Source: Verrucomicrobiota bacterium
GTDB taxonomy: Bacteria > Verrucomicrobiota > Verrucomicrobiia > Verrucomicrobiales > DEV007
Assembly: GCA_020630975.1 (NCBI GenBank)
Contig: JAHDID010000015.1
Location: 56,211-120,210, forward strand
Reading direction: 5' to 3'
DNA: 64,000 bases
In this document: in pieces, positions 45,936 to 54,935 of the stretch
How the letters are laid out: each line of letters starts with the position of its first letter
Numbering within the stretch: the stretch's first letter is position 1
Program-made: the position numbers and the translations under genes
The notes under the pieces: model-generated
The model's input: only the letters and a program-made list of their open reading frames with translations
Told to the model about the DNA's origin: nothing
Databases searched by the model: none

Positions 45936-47873
45936 TCAACACGGCAAAGCCAAAGCCTGTTCATTCAGTATGTGCGTCAGGCGCTGCTGTACCTCTCTGA
46001 TATCAAAAGGCTTGGAAACAAAGTCATCAATATATGGCTCAAACTCCTCAGGCACTTTAAAGGCATCGGCCGTGATCAATACAATAAAAGCCGCTCCTAT
46101 CCTCTTCTTTTTCGCGTACTCTTTGATTTCTCGAGCAGCCTGCAAGCCTCCCATATTGGGCATTCTTTTGTCCATTAGAATCACAGTCGGCATCTCAGAC
46201 TTACATTGCTCAAACGCCTCCATACCATCTTTGGCTTCGAGCACCGTTGCATCGATTTTCCGGGTGACCGATTTGAGCAAGATTCGATTACTCTCGATAT
46301 CATCCACTATTAAGACTTTGGGTTTGGTGCAAACTTCCTCGTCTACCTCTTCGATACGAGACAAAACTCCCGGTATGGTAAAGGTCGGCACTCTCACCGG
46401 CTCAGCTTCTGCAAACTGAACCTCAAAGAAAAACGCACTCCCCACTCCAACTTCGGATTCCAGCTCGATCTTACCACCCATCAGGTTCACCAGCCCTTGA
46501 CTGATAGCGAGGCCCAGACCAGTCCCCTCTATAGAGTCAGACGCTTCGCATTGCTCAAAGGATTGAAACAGTCCATCCTGCACAGCTGGGCTTATACCCC
46601 GACCTGTATCTTTTACAGTAAATCGAGCTCTACCCTCTGCCCCACTAGCCACCAGCGTAACACTCCCTTGAGAAGTGAACTTCAGCGCATTACTGAGCAG
46701 ATTCATCACCACTTGGCGAAGTTTGAGCGCATCAGCTTCCACCCAATTGGTCTCCAGTTCAGATAGATCCAAAACTAGGTCTATCCCTTTTTCACTGGCT
46801 TGAGCCTCGAATAGCCCTAGGCATTCCGTCAATAACGGTCGAAGATCACACGGATCCAATTCTAGTTCCAAACGATTCGCCTCGATCTTCGACATATCCA
46901 AGACGTCGTTGATCAGCAGCAATAAGTGTTTGCCGTTTTTATTGATCCTCTCGACCACTTCTAAACAATCTTTAGGCAGATTAGGGTCTGACTCAAGAAT
47001 CTGACTAAAACCAATCACCGAGTTCAGTGGGGTTCTGATTTCATGACTAATATTGGCTAGAAACACAGATTTCGCTCTCGAGGCGTTTTCCGCCTTAATC
47101 GCCGCTTTTTCATTCTCGCTAACCAGTATTTTCAGATCCTCTTTTTGGTTCTCTATCTTTCGGTTCGACTCAGCGAGTTTATCGATCACACTTAAACCCT
47201 TCTCCACAGCGTAGCTTATCTGCTTACTCGACCTCAGATTAAACAGAATCGTGATGGCGATCACAACTCCGATCGGCCATGTAGCAGTGTCACTGGCGGG
47301 ATAAGGATCAAACTTAAAGAGAAAGAAGTAAGCCAGTGAGCCATTCATCGTGATGGTGGTGATGACTACCACTGGCTTGATCAAATGATAAGTGGAGCAT
47401 GTGGCCACACTCCCTATCAACACCATGATCACACTGGAAAGAACATTGGTGACATCACTTTTGGCAGGCAACCAGATGCCAACCGAATACACCACCGGCA
47501 CCAGCGCAATCGCAGTGGCCACGTGGTTGAAAGAGACTCGGTCAGGCGATTTTAGACCTTTGTAACAAAGCAACACCCTGGCCCCTAGGACTGAGAAAAC
47601 CAAAGCCAACCAAAAGATCATCAAGCCGTCGGTCCACGCGAGGTCCCTAGTCATCGCCAAAAGCAGTGTCCCGATGACGATAATAGCCCCATTTTGGAAT
47701 CCACTTTGGCAAATCGATTCAAACTTGAGTTGATCACTCTGACTGTCAGTCAAGGGGTGCATAAATCGGGAGAAGCTATCCGGGGGAAAAGCCTGTGATA
47801 TAAGGTAAAATATTATTACCATAAATAAAATAAAAAATATAGAAATATCGAAAAACTGAAGTTTATCGAACAA
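45936..47873 (-). CDS. Hybrid histidine kinase with multi-helix membrane sensor
   Basis: The 645-residue protein has about six or seven hydrophobic helices in residues 8-215, a coiled coil (about 225-265), a HisKA domain with the phospho-accepting H277 (FLANISHEIRTPLNSVIG), and a HATPase domain (QVVMNLLSNALKF, DTGRGISP, GTGLGLAIS). A receiver domain (about 515-635) has KVLIVDDIESNR, D568 in LMDKRMP and SKPF. It is a membrane-bound sensor with an internal receiver, so a further phosphotransfer protein is expected elsewhere. The start is TTG at 47873; an ATG at 47822 would cut into the first helix. No response regulator gene lies next to it. Confidence 0.9.
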   Translation of the reverse strand: MFDKLQFFDISIFFILFMVIIFYLISQAFPPDSFSRFMHPLTDSQSDQLKFESICQSGFQNGAIIVIGTLLLAMTRDLAWTDGLMIFWLALVFSVLGARVLLCYKGLKSPDRVSFNHVATAIALVPVVYSVGIWLPAKSDVTNVLSSVIMVLIGSVATCSTYHLIKPVVVITTITMNGSLAYFFLFKFDPYPASDTATWPIGVVIAITILFNLRSSKQISYAVEKGLSVIDKLAESNRKIENQKEDLKILVSENEKAAIKAENASRAKSVFLANISHEIRTPLNSVIGFSQILESDPNLPKDCLEVVERINKNGKHLLLLINDVLDMSKIEANRLELELDPCDLRPLLTECLGLFEAQASEKGIDLVLDLSELETNWVEADALKLRQVVMNLLSNALKFTSQGSVTLVASGAEGRARFTVKDTGRGISPAVQDGLFQSFEQCEASDSIEGTGLGLAISQGLVNLMGGKIELESEVGVGSAFFFEVQFAEAEPVRVPTFTIPGVLSRIEEVDEEVCTKPKVLIVDDIESNRILLKSVTRKIDATVLEAKDGMEAFEQCKSEMPTVILMDKRMPNMGGLQAAREIKEYAKKKRIGAAFIVLITADAFKVPEEFEPYIDDFVSKPFDIREVQQRLTHILNEQALALPC

Positions 47874-48089
47874 TCTGCAATGGTTTGCATTTCAGCTGCT
47901 TAGAAAGCTGTATTTGCCAATTATCGCCCCCATTCCTCCATGCCTGTTCCCCTTGTGGAAACTAGGGCGATACGCCGTGTGCCCACGCAAAATAAACACG
48001 TGAATGAGCCTCCAAAGCTCGCAGCCTAGTCTTGTCAAAATCGCAGCCAACGACGAGGCTAAACCAACGTTTTCCTCGCTGAACCAGAA

Positions 48090-49403
48090 ATGCCCATGGA
48101 GCAATCAATTACCAATCGACGAACCTTTTTGCGCGGCACGGGCGGCATCCTGATGGGGCTGCCATTCATGGAATCGCTGACAGCTGCCTCCGGTCCAACT
48201 GCCTCCGCATCGGCTGAAGTGCCGATGCGCATGTTCTGTGTGGGCAATAATTTCGGCTTTGTTCCGAAGCTGTTTTTCCCCACAGAAGCGGGCAGAGACT
48301 ACGCCATGCCTGAGCTGCTAGAGCCGATGGCCGGCTTCCGAGACGACTTCACCATCTTTTCACAGCTAGACCATGGCACGGAGGGCGTCGGCGGCCATGG
48401 AGGTGTGCATGCCTATCTTTCAGGCATACTATCAAAAAACTCCAAAGGCTATGCCGAGGGCAATATCTCGCTCGACCAAAAAGCCGCAGCTCACGTCGGC
48501 GGCGGCACACGCTTTCCATCTCTCCAGATGGCCTGTGGCAAAGAAGGCGGGGGCAACAGCCTCTCCTGGAGTGCCAATGGCATCGCTATACCGCCAGTGC
48601 ATGAGCTGGCCCGACTGTTCGACCTACTATTTCAGGCGACGCCCAGCAATAAAGTGAGCGTACTACAAAAAGCCAGCGACCGCCAAAAGAGTATACTCGA
48701 CCTAGTGCAGACTGACGCCCAGCGCCTGCAAAAACGAATCAGCAAACTCGACAGCGAAAAGCTGGACCAATATTTCACCTCCATCCGCGAGCTAGAGGCC
48801 AAGCTGACCCAGTCCGCCAATTGGCTAGATAAACCTAAGCCAAAGGTCGATTACCGACTACCAAATGACGCTGATCAGCTCGACTTCGTCGATCGTCTAC
48901 CACTCTACTACGATCTCGCCGCACTCGCTCTGCAGACCGACTCCACCCGCGTCATCACTCTCGAAGTGACCGGTATCGGCGCCAACTCTGGCGGCCTACC
49001 TCTGACCAAGAGCTATCACCAGCTCACCCACCACGGCAAAGTCGAGAGCTACATCGACGAGCTCAAACTCATTGAGAAAGTGCACACCCAGTCATTTGCT
49101 GGTTTCCTCGAAAAGGCCTCGGCCATCATCGAGCCCAATGGCAAATCGCTACTCGATAATACCATGTCACTCTTCGGTAGCGGTATGGGCAACGCCAGCT
49201 CTCACTCCAATAAAAATCTACCACTTCTGCTAGCCGGAGGCGGCTTCCAGCATGGTGAGCATAAGATCTACCAGAAAGCCAATCGCCAGGATACTGGCAC
49301 ACCCGCGAGTAATCTATTCGCTACGATGTTGCAGCGATTTGGTGTGGAGACAGATGAGTTTAACAACTCCACGGGTACGCTCACTGGGTTTGATATTGCG
49401 TAG
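48090..49403 (+). CDS. DUF1552 protein with Tat signal
   Basis: The 437-residue protein begins MPMEQSITNRRTFLRGTGG, with a twin-arginine motif (NRRTFLR). It shares the DUF1552 blocks with the protein at 16.8-18 kb: MFCVGNNFGFVPKLFFP, FTIFSQLDHGTEGVGGHGG, ISLDQKAA, LDQYFTSIRELEAKL and SLFGSGMGNASSHSNKNLP. The DUF1592 gene follows 20 bases downstream in the same direction. The two DUF1552/DUF1592 pairs are thus the same module in two diverged copies, here not overlapping. Confidence 0.9.
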   Translation: MPMEQSITNRRTFLRGTGGILMGLPFMESLTAASGPTASASAEVPMRMFCVGNNFGFVPKLFFPTEAGRDYAMPELLEPMAGFRDDFTIFSQLDHGTEGVGGHGGVHAYLSGILSKNSKGYAEGNISLDQKAAAHVGGGTRFPSLQMACGKEGGGNSLSWSANGIAIPPVHELARLFDLLFQATPSNKVSVLQKASDRQKSILDLVQTDAQRLQKRISKLDSEKLDQYFTSIRELEAKLTQSANWLDKPKPKVDYRLPNDADQLDFVDRLPLYYDLAALALQTDSTRVITLEVTGIGANSGGLPLTKSYHQLTHHGKVESYIDELKLIEKVHTQSFAGFLEKASAIIEPNGKSLLDNTMSLFGSGMGNASSHSNKNLPLLLAGGGFQHGEHKIYQKANRQDTGTPASNLFATMLQRFGVETDEFNNSTGTLTGFDIA

Positions 49404-49423
49404 TTTTTTCCGAAAGAATCGCT

Positions 49424-51973
49424 ATGAGACTGATCGGTGTATTTCTATTTTCTTTATTCGTCGCTATCTCTCACACGAAGACGGCTCACGCCAAAGAGCT
49501 GCCCGCTTCAATACCAGACTTCGTCGAGACCTACTGTGCCGACTGTCATGATGATGTGGTGGCAAAGGGCGATCGCGATTTTATCCCTTTTCTCGACGAC
49601 CCAAACAATCCGGCACACCTGCTCACGCTCGAAGAAATACTCGAGCAGCTCAATCTCGGCGAGATGCCGCCGGATAAAAAGAACGTCGACCAACCTAGCG
49701 ATGAAGAACGCCGCGCGATCGTCAGCTCGCTGACTGAATACCTACTCGACCACGAAGCCTCCCAAAAGTCGAGCGAGACCGTTCTCCGGCGGCTGACCCG
49801 CTACGAGTACAAATACACGATCCGCGACCTGCTAAAGATCGATCCAGAGATCAACGACGCCACTGGGCTCTTCCCTGCCGACCAAAACAACCACGGCTTC
49901 GTCAATATCGGCGAAAGCCAAGTCATCTCCAATCACCAGCTAAAGCTCTATCTGGATGCTGCGGCACAGTATGTCGATCAGGCACTGGTCTTCGGCCAGA
50001 CAGCACCTGAGAAGCGACACTGGCAGCTAGGGCCCACAGAATTCGCCAAAGGCTCTCCCCCTGCCGCCCAAGTCGCCTACCGTGCCCTGGCAGAGGATGG
50101 TAGCTATGCAGATATCGCTCACGGCGAGCCCGATGACCGTCGCCTGAATGTGCCCGAAGCATTTAGCCGCAAAGGCATACCCGCTGCCGGTAAGTACCGC
50201 ATACAGATAAAAGCTGAGGGCGTGGGCAGACTCGACCATGGCTACGATCCAGACATATTGGGAGTCGATACCTCGCAGCCGATCAAGGTAGGTATTTGGT
50301 TTGGTGAAGATCGAGCCGCCCTGTCGAAAACTACCACTCGTGGCCGCCACTTGGCAGGAGTCTTTTCGCTAAAGGACAACCAAGCCGAGACCTATGAGCT
50401 GACGACCTGGATGCCCGCTGGCGCTGTGCCTGCCATCAACTGGGTGAATGGCTCTGGAGCAGCCAAGGGGCCGGTCGGCAGGATCATCCGCACCTATCAT
50501 CCCGATGCCGATCCCATCCGCCCTACCGAGGCCGACGAGCTACGCCAGCAGGGCAAAGGCATGACCGACGAGGAAGTTGCCGCATTTAATGCTAAACAAA
50601 AACCAATCGGGTCAGTCTATCGCGGGCCACGGCTACGCATCTACGAGCTATCGATAGAAGGCCCTCTGGAAAACCAATGGCCACCCGAGAGCCACCGCTC
50701 GCTAGTCGGTGACACGCTAGACGCCTCAGAGGTCGACATCCCTGCGGCACTGACAGCCTTTGCCACGCGCGCCTTTCGTCGGCCGGTCGAGCAAGTAGAG
50801 ATCGCCCATTACATCAGCTTTGTCTATCGCATGATCAGCGAGGGCGAGACCTACGCTTCAGCTATCAAATCAGGCTTGGCAGCGATACTCACCTCGCCCG
50901 AGTTTCTCTACTTAGACGAGGGTAGCCTGCAGGACTCCGACTACCTCACCCCCAACCAACTCGCCAATCGACTCTCCTACTTTCTCTGGAGCTCGATGCC
51001 CGATGCCGAACTAATCAGGCAAGCCAGCGAAGGCCAATCACTCCTGCGTAGCAACCCTATCAAACGCCAAGCAGAGCGCATGCTGGGCGATCCTAAAGCG
51101 GCAGCTTTTCCCCGCCATTTCACCAATGCCTGGCTACGCCTCGACAAGCTGGGATCGATGCCGCCGGGGCCGAAGCAGTTCCCCCTATACCTACGCCGCC
51201 GACTGGAGTCAGCTATGCGCGAGGAAACCCAGCTCTTCTTCGAGCACATCGTCAAGACCGACCGCCCGATCACCGACCTGATCGATAGCGACTACAGCTT
51301 TCTCAACGATAACCTAGCCTCCCACTATGGAATGACCGATATCGTCGGCGAGCACTTTCGCCAGGTCTCGCTACCCGCGGAGACTCGTCGCCGTGGTCTG
51401 ACAGGGCACGCCAGTGTCCTCACCGCCTCGGCCAATGGAGTCGACACCTCGCCCATACTGCGAGGCGTGTGGGTGCTCGAGAGTCTCCTGGGCACGCCTC
51501 CAGCACCTCCACCACCCGATGTGCCCGCCATCGAGCCCGATACTCGTGGCACGGTGACGATACGCGATCAGCTGGCAAAGCACCGCGAAGTCGCCGCCTG
51601 TGCCGACTGCCACGCCAAGATCGATCCCTGGGGCTTCGCCCTAGAGTGCTACGATCCCATCGGTGGACTGCGCACCCACTACCCCAAAGACGGCAGGCAT
51701 GGCAAAGGCCCCGAGATCGACCTATCATCGAGTCTACCGTCTGGCCAAACGATCGCCGACGAAGCTCAGCTCCGCGCAGAGCTACTGAAACGCAAAGACC
51801 TAGTCACTCGCAACCTCGTGCGCCAACTCATCACCTACGCCACCGGCAGAGAACCCGGTATCCGCGACAATGCCGAAATCGATACCATCACACAAGCCGT
51901 AGCAGATAATGACTACCGCATGCAGGATTTGCTATACCGGGTGATTACCAGCGACATGTTTCGCCGTCGATAG
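49424..51973 (+). CDS. DUF1592-family exported cytochrome-like protein
   Basis: The 849-residue protein has a signal peptide and the domain order of the family. The first haem motif is YCADCHDD (C38, C41, H42) with a GEMPP methionine. DUF1587 has VLRRLTRYEYKYTIRDLLKI, DUF1595 AFATRAFRRPVEQVEIAHYI, DUF1592 ANRLSYFLWSSMPDAELI, and DUF1588 NGVDTSPILRGVWVLESLLG. A second CADCHAKIDPWGFALECYDPIG comes before DUF1585. It pairs with the DUF1552 protein 20 bases upstream, and a sulfatase gene follows 37 bases downstream, so all three may be one transcript. Redox function is inferred from the haem motifs only. Confidence 0.88.
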   Translation: MRLIGVFLFSLFVAISHTKTAHAKELPASIPDFVETYCADCHDDVVAKGDRDFIPFLDDPNNPAHLLTLEEILEQLNLGEMPPDKKNVDQPSDEERRAIVSSLTEYLLDHEASQKSSETVLRRLTRYEYKYTIRDLLKIDPEINDATGLFPADQNNHGFVNIGESQVISNHQLKLYLDAAAQYVDQALVFGQTAPEKRHWQLGPTEFAKGSPPAAQVAYRALAEDGSYADIAHGEPDDRRLNVPEAFSRKGIPAAGKYRIQIKAEGVGRLDHGYDPDILGVDTSQPIKVGIWFGEDRAALSKTTTRGRHLAGVFSLKDNQAETYELTTWMPAGAVPAINWVNGSGAAKGPVGRIIRTYHPDADPIRPTEADELRQQGKGMTDEEVAAFNAKQKPIGSVYRGPRLRIYELSIEGPLENQWPPESHRSLVGDTLDASEVDIPAALTAFATRAFRRPVEQVEIAHYISFVYRMISEGETYASAIKSGLAAILTSPEFLYLDEGSLQDSDYLTPNQLANRLSYFLWSSMPDAELIRQASEGQSLLRSNPIKRQAERMLGDPKAAAFPRHFTNAWLRLDKLGSMPPGPKQFPLYLRRRLESAMREETQLFFEHIVKTDRPITDLIDSDYSFLNDNLASHYGMTDIVGEHFRQVSLPAETRRRGLTGHASVLTASANGVDTSPILRGVWVLESLLGTPPAPPPPDVPAIEPDTRGTVTIRDQLAKHREVAACADCHAKIDPWGFALECYDPIGGLRTHYPKDGRHGKGPEIDLSSSLPSGQTIADEAQLRAELLKRKDLVTRNLVRQLITYATGREPGIRDNAEIDTITQAVADNDYRMQDLLYRVITSDMFRRR

Positions 51974-52010
51974 ATTCAAGATCTCAAACGCAGCCTTTCA
52001 TTCACACCCT

Positions 52011-53420
52011 ATGCGCACCCTAGCACTACTCACCGCTTATTTCCTAACGACACTGCTGTCTCACTCTGCCGAAAAGCCAAACATCATCTACATCATCGTA
52101 GACGATATGGGCTATGGCGACCTGTCCTGCTATGGGCAGAAGGCATGGACCACGCCTAATATCGATCGCCTGGCCAACGAAGGTATCAAATTCACCTCGC
52201 ACTACTCGGGTAGTACCGTATGCGCCCCATCGCGCAGTTCACTGATGACAGGTCAGGACCAGGGGCACACCCGTATCCGTGGCAATGGCGAGCACAAACT
52301 ACTGCCCGAGGATGTGACCGTAGCCGAGCTCCTCAAGGGTGCGGGCTACGCCACTGCGATGGTCGGTAAATCCTGCGTCACCGGCAATGTGAAAGACGCT
52401 CAATGCCCCCACGAATGTGGTTTCGATTCCTTCTACGGCACCCTGAGCCATGTCACTGCCCACCACCACTGGCCGCAGTATGTTTTCGAAAATGGCAAGC
52501 AAGTCGAGATCCCAGGCAATAAGGGCAAGACTGGCGAAGTCTTTATCCAAAACCGCTACACGGATAAAGCGATCGAATTCGTAGAAGCCAATGCCGATCA
52601 GCCATTCTTCCTACTGCTATCCTACAGCACCCCGCATGCCGATATCGATGCGCCAGCAGAGGACGTCGAGCCCTTCCTCGGTAAATTCGAGCCCGAGGTA
52701 GCCTACAAAGGTGGTCACTACAAAGGCACCAAAACCATCAAGGCTAACTACGCAGGCATGCTAGCCAACCTCGATAAGAATATCGGTAAACTCCTGGCTA
52801 CACTGAAAGCCGCCGGAATCGATGAAAATACCATGGTCAGCTTTACTAGCGACAACGGCCCGACTCTAGCTGGCGGCTACCACTACGACTACTTCGACTC
52901 CAATGGCATCTACCGAGGCGGCAAACGCGATCTCTACGAGGGCGGCATCCGAGTGCCTTTTGTCGTTCGCTGGCCCGCACAGATCGCGGCAGGTAGCGTA
53001 TCTCATCACCCCTCAGCGTTTTGGGACTTTCTACCTACCGCATGCGACCTAGCAGGAGTCGACCAGCCAGCTGATATACAAGGCGTATCCTACGCCCCCA
53101 CACTACTAGGCAAAACTCAGCCGGAGCATAATTATCTCTACTGGGAGTTTCACGAAAAAGGTGGCAAGATCGCCATCCGCCAAGGCGACTGGAAAGTGGT
53201 AGGTGTCGATCGCTGCAAAAAACAGCCCAAGCCATTTGAGCTGTACCACTTAGGTGACGACCCATCCGAGCAGACCGACCTCGCTAAGAAGAATCCCAGC
53301 AAACTAGACGAGCTAGTCAAAGTCATGATGGCACACCGGCAGCCCAGCCCAGTGGAGAAGTGGAATTTCAAACCAGCGCCGAGCAAGAAAGCCAAGAACA
53401 AGAAGAACCAGGCGAAATAA
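52011..53420 (+). CDS. Sulfatase (arylsulfatase A-like), exported
   Basis: The 469-residue sulfatase has a signal peptide (MRTLALLTAYFLTTLLSHSA), the metal block IIYIIVDDMGYGDLSCYG, the FGly motif STVCAPSRSSLMTGQ (C71), and FTSDNGPTLAGG plus KRDLYEGGIRVPFVVRWP. It is related in layout to the sulfatase at 5.3-6.7 kb (both have YDYFDSNG- or FFDSNG-like segments and SAFWDFLPTACDLAG-like ends), so these two are probably paralogues. The C-terminus is Lys-rich (APSKKAKNKKNQAK). An EF-hand esterase gene follows after 40 bases. Confidence 0.92.
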   Translation: MRTLALLTAYFLTTLLSHSAEKPNIIYIIVDDMGYGDLSCYGQKAWTTPNIDRLANEGIKFTSHYSGSTVCAPSRSSLMTGQDQGHTRIRGNGEHKLLPEDVTVAELLKGAGYATAMVGKSCVTGNVKDAQCPHECGFDSFYGTLSHVTAHHHWPQYVFENGKQVEIPGNKGKTGEVFIQNRYTDKAIEFVEANADQPFFLLLSYSTPHADIDAPAEDVEPFLGKFEPEVAYKGGHYKGTKTIKANYAGMLANLDKNIGKLLATLKAAGIDENTMVSFTSDNGPTLAGGYHYDYFDSNGIYRGGKRDLYEGGIRVPFVVRWPAQIAAGSVSHHPSAFWDFLPTACDLAGVDQPADIQGVSYAPTLLGKTQPEHNYLYWEFHEKGGKIAIRQGDWKVVGVDRCKKQPKPFELYHLGDDPSEQTDLAKKNPSKLDELVKVMMAHRQPSPVEKWNFKPAPSKKAKNKKNQAK

Positions 53421-53460
53421 CATCCATAGAGGTGGTTTTCCCACCGCATCAGCTCAGTCC

Positions 53461-54570
53461 ATGAAGATCGCAGCGTCACTAGGCCTATTCTGCCTACTCA
53501 CTACCAGCTCAGCTTTTGCCCAATCGAAATTCGATCAATGGGACAAAAACGCTGACGGCAAGCTCAGCCGCGACGAACTACCGAAAGCGCTGCAAAGAAA
53601 CTTCGATCGTGTCGACCGCGACGGCGATGGATTTATCTCGCGCCAAGAAGACACGGACTTTCGCCAACGCGGACAACAACCCAAACCAACAAAAGGCCCG
53701 TCAACCGATAAGGTCGATTCCCTCAAAGATCTAGACTATGCCGGAACGGGTAACCCTCGACAGAGCCTAGATCTCTACCTACCCAAAGGCTATAAAGGCA
53801 GTACCAAAAAACTGCCACTGTTAGTATTCATCCACGGTGGCGGCTGGGCCAAGGGCCACAAATCGTCTGGCACCCGCCGCCTGATGAGCTGGGTCGAGAG
53901 CGGCGACTATGCTGCCGCCTCGATCGGCTACCGACTCACCGACGAAGCCCAATGGCCGGTCCAGATCCACGACTGCAAAGCAGCGATCCGCTGGCTACGT
54001 GCCAACTCCAGCCAGTACTCGATCGATCCAGATCGCATCGCAGTCTGGGGCACATCCGCAGGTGGGCACCTGGTCGCGATGCTCGGTGCCACTGGCGATG
54101 CTCCCGAGCTAGAGGGCGCAGTCGGCTCTCATACCGATACATCATCCAGCGTCACCTGTGTGGTCAATTTCTTTGGCCCTAGCGAGCTACTGACCATGAA
54201 TGATCATCCCAGCAAGATCGATCATAATGCACCAGACTCGCCCGAGTCCAAGTTAGTCGGTGGCCCTCTCCAGCAGAGAGTAGAGATCGCCCAACAGGCA
54301 TCACCGATCACCTGGGTTTCTGCAGCCGATGCGCCTTCTCTCATCGTCCATGGCACAGCAGACCAGCTAGTGCCCTATCCTCAGTCCATCGATCTAGAAA
54401 AAGCCCTCGAGGCTGCAAGTGTGCCCACCATCCTACTCACTGTGCAGGACGGCGGCCATGGTCAAGGATTCGGACCGAGTGTTAGTGAGGCCGTGCAGAG
54501 TTTCGTCGCGCATCATTTGCGAGGTGAACCACTCGAGATGGATGACCACACAGTAGAGGCGGGGCAATAG
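53461..54570 (+). CDS. EF-hand plus alpha/beta-hydrolase esterase (BD-FAE-like), exported
   Basis: The 369-residue protein has a signal peptide (MKIAASLGLFCLLTTSSAFA), two EF-hand calcium loops (DKNADGKLSRDE at 28-39; DRDGDGFISRQE at 52-63) and an alpha/beta hydrolase. The oxyanion motif is HGGGW (125-129), the nucleophile S199 in GTSAGG, the acid D301 in HGTADQLVP and the base H333 in GGHGQGF. The complete triad suggests an active carboxylesterase of the acetyl-xylan/feruloyl esterase (BD-FAE) kind, which would remove acyl groups from glycans next to the sulfatase encoded upstream. Confidence 0.9.
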   Translation: MKIAASLGLFCLLTTSSAFAQSKFDQWDKNADGKLSRDELPKALQRNFDRVDRDGDGFISRQEDTDFRQRGQQPKPTKGPSTDKVDSLKDLDYAGTGNPRQSLDLYLPKGYKGSTKKLPLLVFIHGGGWAKGHKSSGTRRLMSWVESGDYAAASIGYRLTDEAQWPVQIHDCKAAIRWLRANSSQYSIDPDRIAVWGTSAGGHLVAMLGATGDAPELEGAVGSHTDTSSSVTCVVNFFGPSELLTMNDHPSKIDHNAPDSPESKLVGGPLQQRVEIAQQASPITWVSAADAPSLIVHGTADQLVPYPQSIDLEKALEAASVPTILLTVQDGGHGQGFGPSVSEAVQSFVAHHLRGEPLEMDDHTVEAGQ

Positions 54571-54610
54571 GCTGTTCCAGCTGGCTGGCTCCCCAAAGAC
54601 TGAGCCAATG

Positions 54611-54867
54611 CCCAAGCACGACGGCTCCGCTTGCCCGGCAGCTAAAGGCAGCCGCTCCTTGACCGAGAGTCTCCGCAGCCCAACACGCCCTTCGAGCTCA
54701 AGGAGGGGCGTGCCTTCAGCCGCCCGGCAACCTGAGAACCCTACCCAAGCACGACGGCTCCGCTTGCCCGGCAGCTAAAGGCAGCCGCTCCTTGACGAGA
54801 GTCTCCGCCCCCAACACGCACTTCGAGCTCAAGGAGGGGCGTGCCTTCAGCCGCCCGGCAACCTGAG
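54611..54867. repeat. Tandem pair of about 125-bp hairpin repeats
   Basis: Two nearly identical units lie at 54611-54736 and 54744-54867 with a 133-base period. Each unit starts cccaagcacgacggctccgc and ends with cggcaacctgag. Each is itself an inverted repeat: the first part (cttgcccggcagctaaaggc and on) is similar to the reverse complement of the last part (ccttcagccgcccggcaacc), so each copy can fold into one long hairpin. They lie between two convergent genes and could end transcription from both sides. The remaining bases up to 54935 show nothing else. Confidence 0.8.
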
Positions 54868-54935
54868 CCATTACCTTCGACCGAGGCAGCCAACGTGCTA
54901 CGAGACGCCACCTCTCCTTGCCTCTCTATCGACCG

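Noticed and set aside
47892..48104. Minus-strand frame between the histidine kinase and DUF1552 gene
   Set aside because: It has no domain, signal or ribosome site and overlaps the start of the DUF1552 gene; the gap is probably a divergent promoter region.
54611..54867. CRISPR-like array
   Set aside because: There are only two long units, with no short repeats and no distinct spacers, and each unit is a hairpin. The 18.16 kb pair also has only two copies with a 4-base gap.
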